Part shown: positions 15,490-23,604 of the stretch, one piece after another
How the letters are laid out: each line of letters starts with the position of its first letter
Numbering within the stretch: the first letter of the stretch is position 1
Assembly (NCBI GenBank): GCA_036732565.1
Contig: DAINCF010000018.1
Span: 1-28,232, forward strand
From: JAIVJN01 sp036732565
GTDB lineage: Bacteria; Acidobacteriota; Vicinamibacteria; Vicinamibacterales; UBA2999
DNA length: 28,232 bases
Direction: 5' to 3'
Translations under genes and position numbers: made by a program
The notes under the pieces: generated by a model
Told to the model about the DNA's origin: nothing
What the model saw: the letters and a program-made list of their open reading frames with translations, nothing else
Database searches by the model: none

Positions 15490-16617
15490 ATGGCGCGCGT
15501 GTGCACAGAACGATTCAAACAGGCAATCTCATTCACGGCTCTTGCAGCTCTGCTGCTGGCCCGAACCGCCTCGGCGCAAGTGACGCCGGCGGCGGGCGGC
15601 ACTCCACCCAGTGACGACCCAACCGTTCGCGTGGGTGGCGTTATCTGGCCCGATTTCGTCGTGAACTTCGACCCGAAGATCACCGACGCCACCGGCAACG
15701 AGGTCAGTCAGAGCGCGTTCGGCGTCGGACGTGCGTATATCAATGTGACTGGCCAGCTGAACCACGTCATCCAGTTCCGGATCACCCCGGACATCACCCG
15801 GGAGACCGGCACAGGGAGCTCGGTCAACGGCAGCCTCGTCTTCCGCCTCAAGTACGCCTATGCGCAATTCAACCTGGACGATTGGATGTGGCGCGGGACG
15901 TACGTGCGCGCGGGCATGATTCAGACACCCATCGTCGGCTTCGAAGAGGATCTCTACCGGTATCGATTTCAGGGGACGGTCTTCCCCGACCGCGAAGGCT
16001 ATCTGTCCTCCGCGGACTTCGGCGTGATGTTCCGCACGCAGTTCGCGAAGAACTACGGAGAGGTCGTCGCCGCCGTCTACAACGGGGACGCCTACACCCG
16101 CGCGGATCCCAACAACCAAAAGGCGTTACAAGTGCGTGGCACGCTGCGTCCGCTACCGGGTCCCGGTCCCTGGCGGGGGCTGCGTGTAAGCGGATTCTAC
16201 GACCACGACTATCTCGCCACGGATCTCGAGCGGCGAAGAGCCATTGGGATGGTCACCTTCGAGCATCCGCTGGTGAATGCCGCATTCAGCTATCTCGATG
16301 CCAAAGATCAGGCGGCGCCGACCATGGCAATGCCCATCACGCCTGAAATCGACTCGAGCGGTTTCTCCTTCTGGGTCACGCCGCGCACGCGCATCGGCTG
16401 GGAGGGGCTGCTTCGTCTCGACCGTCTCAGCCCCAACGAGTCGAATGACAGCCTCAAGCAACGGGTGATCGCGGGCGTCGCCTACTGGCCACGGATGCCC
16501 ACCGCTGCCGTGCAGTCCGCCATTCTGCTCGATTACGAACAAGTCAACTACGAGAAGTACGCGACGTCACGGCCGACCGAAAAGCGCCTCGCCGTGCACA
16601 TGCTCATCAGCTTCTAG
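15490..16617 (+). CDS. Outer-membrane porin, phosphate-selective porin-like
   Basis: The 375-residue protein has a signal peptide (FKQAISFTALAALLLARTASAQ, cleavage near residue 29). It continues as an all-beta barrel of alternating hydrophobic strands (FGVGRAYINVTGQLNHVIQF, LKYAYAQFNLDDWMW) and ends in the barrel signal HMLISF. Length, absence of a plug domain and features such as VRAGMIQTP and FGVMF suggest the OprO/OprP (phosphate-selective porin O and P) group. Selectivity cannot be read from sequence, and a general porin is possible. Its position 14 bases before pstS strongly suggests that it brings phosphate across the outer membrane for the Pst transporter. The ATG at 15490 has no clear Shine-Dalgarno sequence but is the only start that keeps the signal peptide head. 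Confidence 0.78.
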   Translation: MARVCTERFKQAISFTALAALLLARTASAQVTPAAGGTPPSDDPTVRVGGVIWPDFVVNFDPKITDATGNEVSQSAFGVGRAYINVTGQLNHVIQFRITPDITRETGTGSSVNGSLVFRLKYAYAQFNLDDWMWRGTYVRAGMIQTPIVGFEEDLYRYRFQGTVFPDREGYLSSADFGVMFRTQFAKNYGEVVAAVYNGDAYTRADPNNQKALQVRGTLRPLPGPGPWRGLRVSGFYDHDYLATDLERRRAIGMVTFEHPLVNAAFSYLDAKDQAAPTMAMPITPEIDSSGFSFWVTPRTRIGWEGLLRLDRLSPNESNDSLKQRVIAGVAYWPRMPTAAVQSAILLDYEQVNYEKYATSRPTEKRLAVHMLISF

Positions 16618-16631
16618 CTTCAGGAGAGTCC

Positions 16632-17687
16632 ATGACACAGAATCTACTTACGGCCGCAGGGCGCGCGACGCGCATGGCGGTTGCGTGCGCCACGATCCTC
16701 GCCCTCTCCGGGGCCATCCACCTCGGCGCGCAAGGGCAAATCCAGGGCGCGGGGGCGACGTTCCCGTACCCGATCTACTCAAAGTGGTTCTCCGAGTACG
16801 GCAAGCTCAAGCCCGACGTTCAGATCAACTACCAGTCGATCGGATCGGGTGGCGGCATCCGCCAGCTCACGAACCAGACGGTCTTCTTCGGCGCCACCGA
16901 CGGGCCGATGACCGACGATCAGTTGCAATCCGCCCCTGGGAAAATCCTGCATATTCCCACGGTGCTGGGTGCCGTCGTGCCGATCTACAACATTCCCGAG
17001 GTGAAGACCGCGCTGAAGTTCAATGGGCCCGTACTGGCAGACATGTTCCTCGGCAAAATCACCAAGTGGAACGACCCGGCCATCGCCAAGCTGAACCCTG
17101 GGGTGAACCTCCCGGCGTCCGATTTGACGATTGTGCACCGCGCGGACGGCTCGGGCACCAGCTACATCTGGGTCGACTATCTGGCCAAGGTCTCACCCGA
17201 GTGGAAGAAGAAGGTCGGCGTGGCTACCTCGGTCAATTGGCCGGTCGGCCTCGGCGGCAAGGGCAACGAAGGGGTCTCGGGCCTGGTCAAGCAGACGCCT
17301 GGCTCGATCGGCTACGTCGAGCTCATCTACGCGGCGCAGAACAAAATCGACTTCGGCAGCGTGCAGAACATGGATGGCGAGTTCGTCACCGCGTCGATTG
17401 AAGCGACCACGGCGGCGGCAGCGGCGGCGGCGCAGAACATGCCCAAGGACTTCCGGGTCTCGATCACCAACCCACCGGGCAAGGGCGTCTACCCGATCGC
17501 CTCGTTCACCTGGCTGCTGTTCTACGAAAGCCCACGGGACAAGGCCCAGGCGAAGATGATGGTCGAGTTCATGCGGTGGGCGCTGACCGACGGCCAGAAA
17601 TTCGCCACCGAGCTCGGCTACGCGCCGCTGCCCGACGCTGTGGTCAAGCTGGCGACGGCGACTGTCAACACGATCAAGGTGTCGTGA
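16632..17687 (+). CDS. pstS: PstS, periplasmic phosphate-binding protein
   Basis: The 351-residue protein binds Pi in the periplasm and delivers it to the PstCA channel. An N-terminal signal peptide (about residues 1-34) is followed by the family opening GAGATFPYPIYSKW (39-52). The expected ligand residues are visible: T43 and F44, S72 in YQSIGSGGGI, D90 in FGATDGPM, R170 and S174-G175-T176 in HRADGSGTS. The GGKGNEGV motif is also intact. No lipobox cysteine is seen, so it is probably soluble. An alanine run (TTAAAAAAAQN) lies in the second lobe, an unusual but tolerable insertion. AGGAGAG precedes the ATG by six bases. The gene is second in the operon, and its stop is one base from the pstC start. 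Confidence 0.96.
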   Translation: MTQNLLTAAGRATRMAVACATILALSGAIHLGAQGQIQGAGATFPYPIYSKWFSEYGKLKPDVQINYQSIGSGGGIRQLTNQTVFFGATDGPMTDDQLQSAPGKILHIPTVLGAVVPIYNIPEVKTALKFNGPVLADMFLGKITKWNDPAIAKLNPGVNLPASDLTIVHRADGSGTSYIWVDYLAKVSPEWKKKVGVATSVNWPVGLGGKGNEGVSGLVKQTPGSIGYVELIYAAQNKIDFGSVQNMDGEFVTASIEATTAAAAAAAQNMPKDFRVSITNPPGKGVYPIASFTWLLFYESPRDKAQAKMMVEFMRWALTDGQKFATELGYAPLPDAVVKLATATVNTIKVS

Positions 17688-17688
17688 C

Positions 17689-18645
17689 GTGCGGTCCGTA
17701 CTCGGCCGCGATCTGCCGTTTCGTCTGGGCACGGCGGTCGCCGGCTGCCTGGTCGTCCTGATCGTCGCGGCCATTGGCTTCGAGCTCTGGCGTCAATCGC
17801 AGCTCTCGATCAAGCAGTTCGGGCTGCACTTCTGGCTGACGGATATCTGGGACCCGGTCTCGGGAGAGTTCGGGGCCCGGCCGTTCATCTGGGGGACGTT
17901 GTACTCGTCCGTGCTGGCGGTGTTGGTGGCGACGCCGATCGCGTTGGGCATCGCCATCTTTCTCTCGGAGCTGTGCCCGGCGTGGCTGCGCACGCCGCTG
18001 ACCTTCCTGACCGAGCTGCTGGCCGCCATCCCGTCGATCGTGTACGGGCTCTGGGGCATCTTCGTGCTCGTGCCAGCCGTCCGGGCGCTGCAGACGTCGA
18101 TGCCGGACGCGCTGCGCGCGACGCCGTTCTTTTCGGGTCCAGCGGTCGGCATCGGCATGATGTCGGCCGTGTTGATCCTCGCCATCATGATCGTGCCGTA
18201 CACCTCGTCAGTGGCACGTGAAGTCCTGCGGTCGGTGCCGGTGGCACAGCGCGAGGCGGCGTATGCGCTCGGTGCCACCAGTTGGGAGGCGATTCGCGTC
18301 GCCCTCCATTACGCGCGCACCGGCATCATCGGCGCGATCATGCTCGGCTTCGGTCGCGCGCTCGGCGAGACCATGGCGGTGACGATGGTGATCGGCAACA
18401 ACCCGCAGATCTCCTGGTCGCTGTTCGCGCCGCAGCACACGATGGCCGCCGTCTTGGCCAACGAGTTCACCGAGGCCGCGGACGATCTGTATCTGAACGC
18501 GCTCATCGAGGTCGGTCTCGTGCTGTTCGTGATCACGCTCATCATCAATGCCCTTTCCCAGATGCTGATCTGGAACATGAACCGAGCGCCCAAACCGGCG
18601 GCGGTGGCGAAGCCGATGGTGCAACCGACAGGAGCGACGGCGTGA
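17689..18645 (+). CDS. pstC: PstC, phosphate ABC transporter permease
   Basis: The 318-residue inner-membrane permease pairs with PstA to form the Pi channel. It begins with a GTG one base after the pstS stop. Six hydrophobic segments fit the family, beginning with AVAGCLVVLIVAAIGF (about 15-30). Family landmarks include FIWGTLYSSVLAVLVATPIALGIAIFLSE and AAIPSIVYGLWGIFVLVP. The ABC-coupling EAA loop is REAAYALGATSWEAIRV (about 187-203), followed by GRALGETMAVTMVIGN. It overlaps pstA by GTGA, so translation of the two permeases is coupled. The gene appears intact. Confidence 0.95.
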   Translation: MRSVLGRDLPFRLGTAVAGCLVVLIVAAIGFELWRQSQLSIKQFGLHFWLTDIWDPVSGEFGARPFIWGTLYSSVLAVLVATPIALGIAIFLSELCPAWLRTPLTFLTELLAAIPSIVYGLWGIFVLVPAVRALQTSMPDALRATPFFSGPAVGIGMMSAVLILAIMIVPYTSSVAREVLRSVPVAQREAAYALGATSWEAIRVALHYARTGIIGAIMLGFGRALGETMAVTMVIGNNPQISWSLFAPQHTMAAVLANEFTEAADDLYLNALIEVGLVLFVITLIINALSQMLIWNMNRAPKPAAVAKPMVQPTGATA

Positions 18646-19493
18646 ATCGCGACGCGCTTCGCCTCATCAAATCGAAGATCATCGTCACGCTGTGCGGGGC
18701 GGCCGTGGTGGTCGCCCTCATACCGCTCGGGTTCATCCTCTTCTACGTCCTGACCAGGGGTCTGCTGGCGCTGAATCTCGACTTCTTCACCAACCTGCCC
18801 GTGCCGGTTGGCGAACAAGGCGGCGGCATGGCCAATTCGATCGTCGGCACGCTGTATCTGATCGGCATCGGCGGGCTCTTCGCGATTCCGATTGGGGTGA
18901 CCGCCGGCGTCTACACGGCGGAATTTCCGGAGACGCGTCTGGCGACGCTCGCGCGCTTCGCCGCCGACACGCTCAACGGGGTGCCGTCGATCGTCATCGG
19001 CGTCTTCGTCTACGGGATTGCGGTGCTGCCGGTGCGACGCTTCAGCGCCCTGGCCGGCGGATTGGCGCTCGGCGTCATGATGATTCCGATCATCGCGCGC
19101 ACCACCGAAGAGCTCTTGCGGCTGGTGCCGGTGTCCTTGCGCGAGGGAGCCCTGGCGCTCGGCGCCACGCGTGGCTGGGCAACGCTCTCAGTGGTGCTGC
19201 CCGCCGCCGCACCCGGCATCATCACCGGTATCGTGCTCGCGCTCGCGCGGATCGCCGGTGAGACGGCGCCGTTGCTCTTCACGGCCTTCAATAATCGCTT
19301 CTTCTCCATGCGTCCGGATCAACCGATCTCGTCACTGACCGTGCAGGTGTACACCTACGCGATCTCGCCGTACGAAGAATGGCATCGGCAGGCATGGGCG
19401 GGCGCACTCGTTCTGGTGTCGCTGGTCCTCACGTGTTCGCTCCTCGCGCGCTTCGCGACGCGGCGTCTCGAACGCCTGCAGACCGGACGATGA
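18642..19493 (+). CDS. pstA: PstA, phosphate ABC transporter permease
   Basis: The 283-residue inner-membrane permease starts at the GTG 18642-18644, which overlaps the pstC stop (GTGA) and has GGAG 7 bases upstream. The open frame runs 120 codons further upstream, but that part only shadows pstC. Six membrane segments are visible, beginning with IVTLCGAAVVVALIPLGFIL. PstA landmarks are GGMANSIVGTLYLIGIG, GVYTAEF, LNGVPSIVIGVFVYG and the EAA loop REGALALGATRGWATLSVV (about 167-185), followed by ALARIAGETAPLLFTAF. The stop overlaps the pstB start (ATGA). The gene is intact. Confidence 0.95.
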   Translation: MNRDALRLIKSKIIVTLCGAAVVVALIPLGFILFYVLTRGLLALNLDFFTNLPVPVGEQGGGMANSIVGTLYLIGIGGLFAIPIGVTAGVYTAEFPETRLATLARFAADTLNGVPSIVIGVFVYGIAVLPVRRFSALAGGLALGVMMIPIIARTTEELLRLVPVSLREGALALGATRGWATLSVVLPAAAPGIITGIVLALARIAGETAPLLFTAFNNRFFSMRPDQPISSLTVQVYTYAISPYEEWHRQAWAGALVLVSLVLTCSLLARFATRRLERLQTGR

Positions 19494-20347
19494 CCCCAAC
19501 AGCCACCACCACTATGAGCAGCACGCTTCCGCCGACGCACGGCCTCACCTCGGTTCCGCCCACCAAGATCGAGGCGACGATCGAGCAGCGCCCGGTCGTG
19601 GTCGACGTGGAGGGAATGTCGTTCTTCTACGGCCCGTCGCAGGCCCTGTTCGACATTTCCGCCCAACTCCGCGCCAACGTGGTGACCGCCTTCATCGGTC
19701 CCTCCGGGTGCGGCAAGAGCACGTTCCTGCGCACCTTGAACCGCATGAACGACACCATCCCAGGGTCTCGGGTCCAAGGGTCGATTCGAATCCAGGGCGA
19801 AGACATCTACGGGCCTGACACGGACCCGGTCGCCCTGCGCCGGCGCGTCGGCATGGTCTTTCAGAAGTCGAACCCGTTCCCGAAATCGATTTTCGAGAAC
19901 GTGGCGTACGGGTTGAGGCTGAGCCGTCCGGCGCTGAGCCGGTCGGAGATCACGCAGCGCGTCGAGGAGAGCTTGCGCGGTGCCGCCCTCTGGGACGAGG
20001 TCAAGGATCGCCTCCAGGAGTCGGCGCTGGCGCTGTCGGGCGGCCAGCAGCAGCGGCTCTGCATCGCTCGCGCGATGGCGACGAAACCGCAGATTCTCCT
20101 GATGGACGAGCCCGCGTCGGCGCTGGATCCCATCGCGACCCAGCGCATCGAGGAGCTGATCTACCAGCTGCGGACGTCCTATACGATCGTGATCGTCACC
20201 CACAACATGCAGCAGGCCGCGCGCGTGTCGGACGTGACCGCATTCTTCTGGCTGGGGCGGCTCATCGAGTTGGATCGCACCGACAAGATCTTCACCAATC
20301 CTGGTCAGAAGCTGACCGAGGACTACATCACCGGGAGATTCGGATGA
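19490..20347 (+). CDS. pstB: PstB, phosphate ABC transporter ATPase
   Basis: The 285-residue cytoplasmic ATPase drives Pi import. All ABC motifs are in place: Walker A GPSGCGKST (70-78), Q-loop FQKSNPF (124-130), signature LSGGQQQR (182-189), Walker B ILLMDEP (202-208) and H-loop histidine 238 in VTHN. FIGPSGCGKSTFLRTLNRMND and PFPKSIFENVAYGLR are PstB-specific. The N-terminus carries about 30 extra Thr/Pro-rich residues before the ATPase fold. The start is placed at the ATG overlapping the pstA stop. An in-frame ATG at 19514 would remove eight residues and cannot be excluded. The stop overlaps the phoU ATG. Confidence 0.96.
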   Translation: MTPTATTTMSSTLPPTHGLTSVPPTKIEATIEQRPVVVDVEGMSFFYGPSQALFDISAQLRANVVTAFIGPSGCGKSTFLRTLNRMNDTIPGSRVQGSIRIQGEDIYGPDTDPVALRRRVGMVFQKSNPFPKSIFENVAYGLRLSRPALSRSEITQRVEESLRGAALWDEVKDRLQESALALSGGQQQRLCIARAMATKPQILLMDEPASALDPIATQRIEELIYQLRTSYTIVIVTHNMQQAARVSDVTAFFWLGRLIELDRTDKIFTNPGQKLTEDYITGRFG

Positions 20348-21063
20348 CAACCACCGGTCAGTCGCCCGAAGCCACGCGCCACTTTCTGGAGGACCTCCGC
20401 ACGCTCAACCAGATGCTGGTCGACATGGGGCATCTGGTCGAGGCTCGACTCGATCGAGCGATGGCGGGCCTCACGTCCGCAGATCTGCTGAGCCTCGACG
20501 AGGTCGCAATCGGCGACACCGAGGTCAATTTGCAACAAATGGCCATCGACGATCGTGCGTTCAAGCTGCTGGCGCTGCACCAGCCGGTGGCCAGAGACCT
20601 GCGGACGATCGTCGCGATCATCAAAGCCAACGGCGACTTGGAGCGCGTCGGCGATCTCGCGGTCAACATCGCCGAGGCGTCGCGACGCTATCTGGCGAAC
20701 AAACGGACGCACGATCTGACCACGCTCACGCGGATGTCGGACATCGCGCAGAGCATGTTGAGCGAAGCGCTGAGCTCGTTCGTCTCCGGCAACCTCGGTA
20801 TCGCGCAAGCCGTGCTGGAGCGTGACGATGCCTTGGACTCGCTGCGCGGCCAGGCGTATCTCGAATACCTCGAGTGGATGACCACCGAAACTGACACCAC
20901 CACCTCGGCGCTGGAGCTGATGCTGATTGCCAGACACCTGGAGCGCATCGGCGACCACGCCACCAACATCGTCGAGGATGTCTTCTTCGTTGTCGCGGGA
21001 GAAGATGTAAGGCATCATGCGCTGCTCGGCGACACCACGCCCCCGGCGACATCGCCATCGTAG
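20344..21063 (+). CDS. phoU: PhoU, phosphate transport regulator
   Basis: The 239-residue all-helical protein is the negative regulator that links Pst activity to phosphate signalling. It has the two symmetric PhoU repeats, each with its metal-binding E-x-x-x-D-x-x-x-N signature: DLERVGDLAVNIAE (98-111) and HLERIGDHATNIVE (198-211). The ATG overlaps the pstB stop (ATGA). No PhoR/PhoB-type histidine kinase or response regulator lies in the window, so the signalling partner must be elsewhere. The last 20 residues are unrelated, low-complexity tail. It is followed after 39 bases by glgP. Confidence 0.95.
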   Translation: MTTTGQSPEATRHFLEDLRTLNQMLVDMGHLVEARLDRAMAGLTSADLLSLDEVAIGDTEVNLQQMAIDDRAFKLLALHQPVARDLRTIVAIIKANGDLERVGDLAVNIAEASRRYLANKRTHDLTTLTRMSDIAQSMLSEALSSFVSGNLGIAQAVLERDDALDSLRGQAYLEYLEWMTTETDTTTSALELMLIARHLERIGDHATNIVEDVFFVVAGEDVRHHALLGDTTPPATSPS

Positions 21064-21102
21064 GGGCGGCTCGCGAACCATCCCCTGCCAGTAGGACCAG
21101 CG

Positions 21103-23604
21103 ATGCCCGACACGACTCAGCAGGATGCCCCGGCTCCGAATGCCGCGACTGCCGCAACGGATCGTCGATTGGAGCGGCTCGGGCTGACCGGCCGCGAAGC
21201 GGAATGGACCGATCGCTATCTGCTCTGCGAGCACGTCGTGGATCCACCGACGGCGCGCGCGCGACAGCGGTTCGAGGCGGTCGCCCGATTCAGTCGCGAC
21301 ATGATCGCGCACCGCTGGGTCAAGACCCGGCAAGCCCGCGAGCGCGCCAACCCCAAGCGCGTCTACTACCTCTCGATGGAGTTCCTGTTGGGCCGCGCGC
21401 TCAACAACAACCTCATCAACATGGCGGCCCATCCGCTGATCGAGCGGGCGCTCCGGCGCGAAGGCTGGCGGGTGGAGGACATCCTCGAGCAAGAGCCTGA
21501 CGCCGGCCTCGGCAATGGCGGCCTCGGTCGTCTCGCCGCCTGCTTCATCGATTCGCTGGCGACGATGCAGTACTCCGCGATGGGCTACGGCCTGCGCTAC
21601 CAGTACGGAATCTTCCGGCAGACCATTCGAAACGGGTATCAGGTCGAAACGCCAGACAACTGGATGCGGCGTCCCGACCCGTGGGAGGTGCCGCGGCCCG
21701 GCAAGGTGTATCCGGTGCCGCTGCACGCGAGCTTCGAGCTGCGCGGCGAAGGCATCCGGATCAAGCCGAACGAACCGTCGACGCTGCTCGGCGTGGCCTA
21801 CGATCGGCCGGTCGTCGGCTACGGCGCGAGCGCCGTCAACACGCTACGCCTGTGGGCGGCGATCGCCCCGACCGACTTCGACCTCACCGAGTTCTCGGAA
21901 GGCGATTTCGTCGCCGCGGTAATCAAGAACGTCGCGGCCGAGTCGATCACGCGCGTCCTCTACCCCGACGACTCCACCGAGGCCGGTCGCACGCTTCGCT
22001 TCCTGCAGCAGTACTTCCTGGTCAGTTGTGCGTTGCAGGACATCGTCGCGCGCTTCGAGAAGGCGAATGGCCCGAACTGGTTGGCGCTGCCCGACCACGT
22101 GGCCATTCAGTTGAACGACACGCATCCGGCACTGGCCGTCCCCGAGCTGATGCGCGTGTTGATGGAGAAGGGCCACCTCGGATGGAATCAGGCGTGGGAT
22201 GTCACCACCCGGACGCTCGCCTACACCAACCACACGCTGCTTCCCGAGGCGCTCGAGAAGTGGCCGGTGGCGCTGTTCGAGCTGCTGATCCCGCGACATC
22301 TCGAGATCGTGTTCGAGATCAACCGGCGCTTTCTCGACGACGTGCGGACGCGCTACCCCGACGATGACGAGCGCGCGCGGCGGATGAGTCTGATCGAAGA
22401 AACCCCCACCCGAGCCGTGCGCATGGCCCACATGGCCGTCGTCGGCGCGCACAGCGTCAACGGCGTCGCCGAGATCCACTCGAACCTGTTGCGGTCACGC
22501 GTGCTGCGCGACTTCGCCGAGATGTACCCGCAGCGCTTCAATAACAAGACCAATGGGGTGACGCCACGCCGATGGCTGCTGTTGGCCAACCCGAGCCTGG
22601 CGCAGTTCATCACCGAGTGCATCGGCGACGAGTGGGTCAGGGATCTCGATCGACTGAGCGAGCTGGCCCCGCTCGCGGGCGATGCGGTGGGCCGGGAGAA
22701 GTTTCTCCGCGCCAAGCGTGAAGCCAAGCTTCGCTTCGTCGACTGGCTGAAAGCGCATACCGGACGAGCGGTCGATCCCGACACCATCTTCGACAGCCAG
22801 GTCAAGCGCATCCACGAGTACAAGCGGCAACTGCTGAACGTGCTGCACATCGTCGTCTTGTACAACCGGCTGCTGCGCGATCCGTCGCTGGCGGCCCCTC
22901 CGCGCACGTTCTTCTTCGCCGGCAAGGCGGCACCCGCCTATCGACTGGCCAAGTTGATCATCAAGTTGATCAACAGCGTCGCGGCGAAGGTCGAGGAGGA
23001 ACCGGCGACGCGGGGGCGGCTTCGCGTGATCTTTCTGCCGGAGTACAACGTCAGCCTGGCGGAGAAGCTCATCCCCGCGAGCGACGTGTCCGAGCAGATC
23101 TCGACGGCGGGTTTCGAGGCCAGCGGCACCGGCAACATGAAGTTCATGATGAACGGCGCGCTGACGATCGGCACGCGCGACGGCGCGACCATCGAAATGG
23201 CCCAGGCAGCCAGCGAAGACAACTTCTTCCTGTTCGGCTTGAACGCGGAACAGGTCGCCGAAAGCCGCGGCTGGTACAATCCGTTCTGGCACTACGAGCA
23301 CGAGCCGGAAACGCGCGAGGCGCTCGACCTGATCTTCAGCGATCACTTCAATCGCGACGAGCCAGGTCTGTTCACGCCGCTGCGGCATTCCCTCCTGACG
23401 GGAGGCGACTACTACATGCACCTGGCCGACCTGACGTCCTACGCCGACGCGCAGGCACGTCTCGGGGTCGTGCATGCGAACCCGAGCGCATGGGCGGACA
23501 TGGCCATCAGGAACGTCGCCGCCTCCGGACGCTTCTCGAGCGATCGCACGATTGCGGAGTACGCCTCGGAGATCTGGAAGACGACGCCCTCTCCGGTGGT
23601 GTGA
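21103..23604 (+). CDS. glgP: Glycogen/starch/maltodextrin phosphorylase
   Basis: The 833-residue cytosolic enzyme cleaves alpha-1,4-glucan ends with inorganic phosphate to release glucose-1-phosphate. It is of normal family length. Landmarks are YYLSMEFLLGRALNNNLIN, GNGGLGRLAACFIDSLAT, YGLRYQYGIFRQ, LNDTHPA, NKTNGVTPRRWL, VKRIHEYKRQLLN and the pyridoxal-phosphate site EASGTGNMKFMMNGALTIGT, with the PLP lysine near residue 680. The nucleotide and phosphate contacts look intact. It starts 39 bases after phoU with a weak AGGA site and overlaps pgm by one base (TGATG). Placement behind pst-phoU is notable because the enzyme uses Pi as substrate. MalP-type maltodextrin preference is possible. Confidence 0.95.
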   Translation: MPDTTQQDAPAPNAATAATDRRLERLGLTGREAEWTDRYLLCEHVVDPPTARARQRFEAVARFSRDMIAHRWVKTRQARERANPKRVYYLSMEFLLGRALNNNLINMAAHPLIERALRREGWRVEDILEQEPDAGLGNGGLGRLAACFIDSLATMQYSAMGYGLRYQYGIFRQTIRNGYQVETPDNWMRRPDPWEVPRPGKVYPVPLHASFELRGEGIRIKPNEPSTLLGVAYDRPVVGYGASAVNTLRLWAAIAPTDFDLTEFSEGDFVAAVIKNVAAESITRVLYPDDSTEAGRTLRFLQQYFLVSCALQDIVARFEKANGPNWLALPDHVAIQLNDTHPALAVPELMRVLMEKGHLGWNQAWDVTTRTLAYTNHTLLPEALEKWPVALFELLIPRHLEIVFEINRRFLDDVRTRYPDDDERARRMSLIEETPTRAVRMAHMAVVGAHSVNGVAEIHSNLLRSRVLRDFAEMYPQRFNNKTNGVTPRRWLLLANPSLAQFITECIGDEWVRDLDRLSELAPLAGDAVGREKFLRAKREAKLRFVDWLKAHTGRAVDPDTIFDSQVKRIHEYKRQLLNVLHIVVLYNRLLRDPSLAAPPRTFFFAGKAAPAYRLAKLIIKLINSVAAKVEEEPATRGRLRVIFLPEYNVSLAEKLIPASDVSEQISTAGFEASGTGNMKFMMNGALTIGTRDGATIEMAQAASEDNFFLFGLNAEQVAESRGWYNPFWHYEHEPETREALDLIFSDHFNRDEPGLFTPLRHSLLTGGDYYMHLADLTSYADAQARLGVVHANPSAWADMAIRNVAASGRFSSDRTIAEYASEIWKTTPSPVV

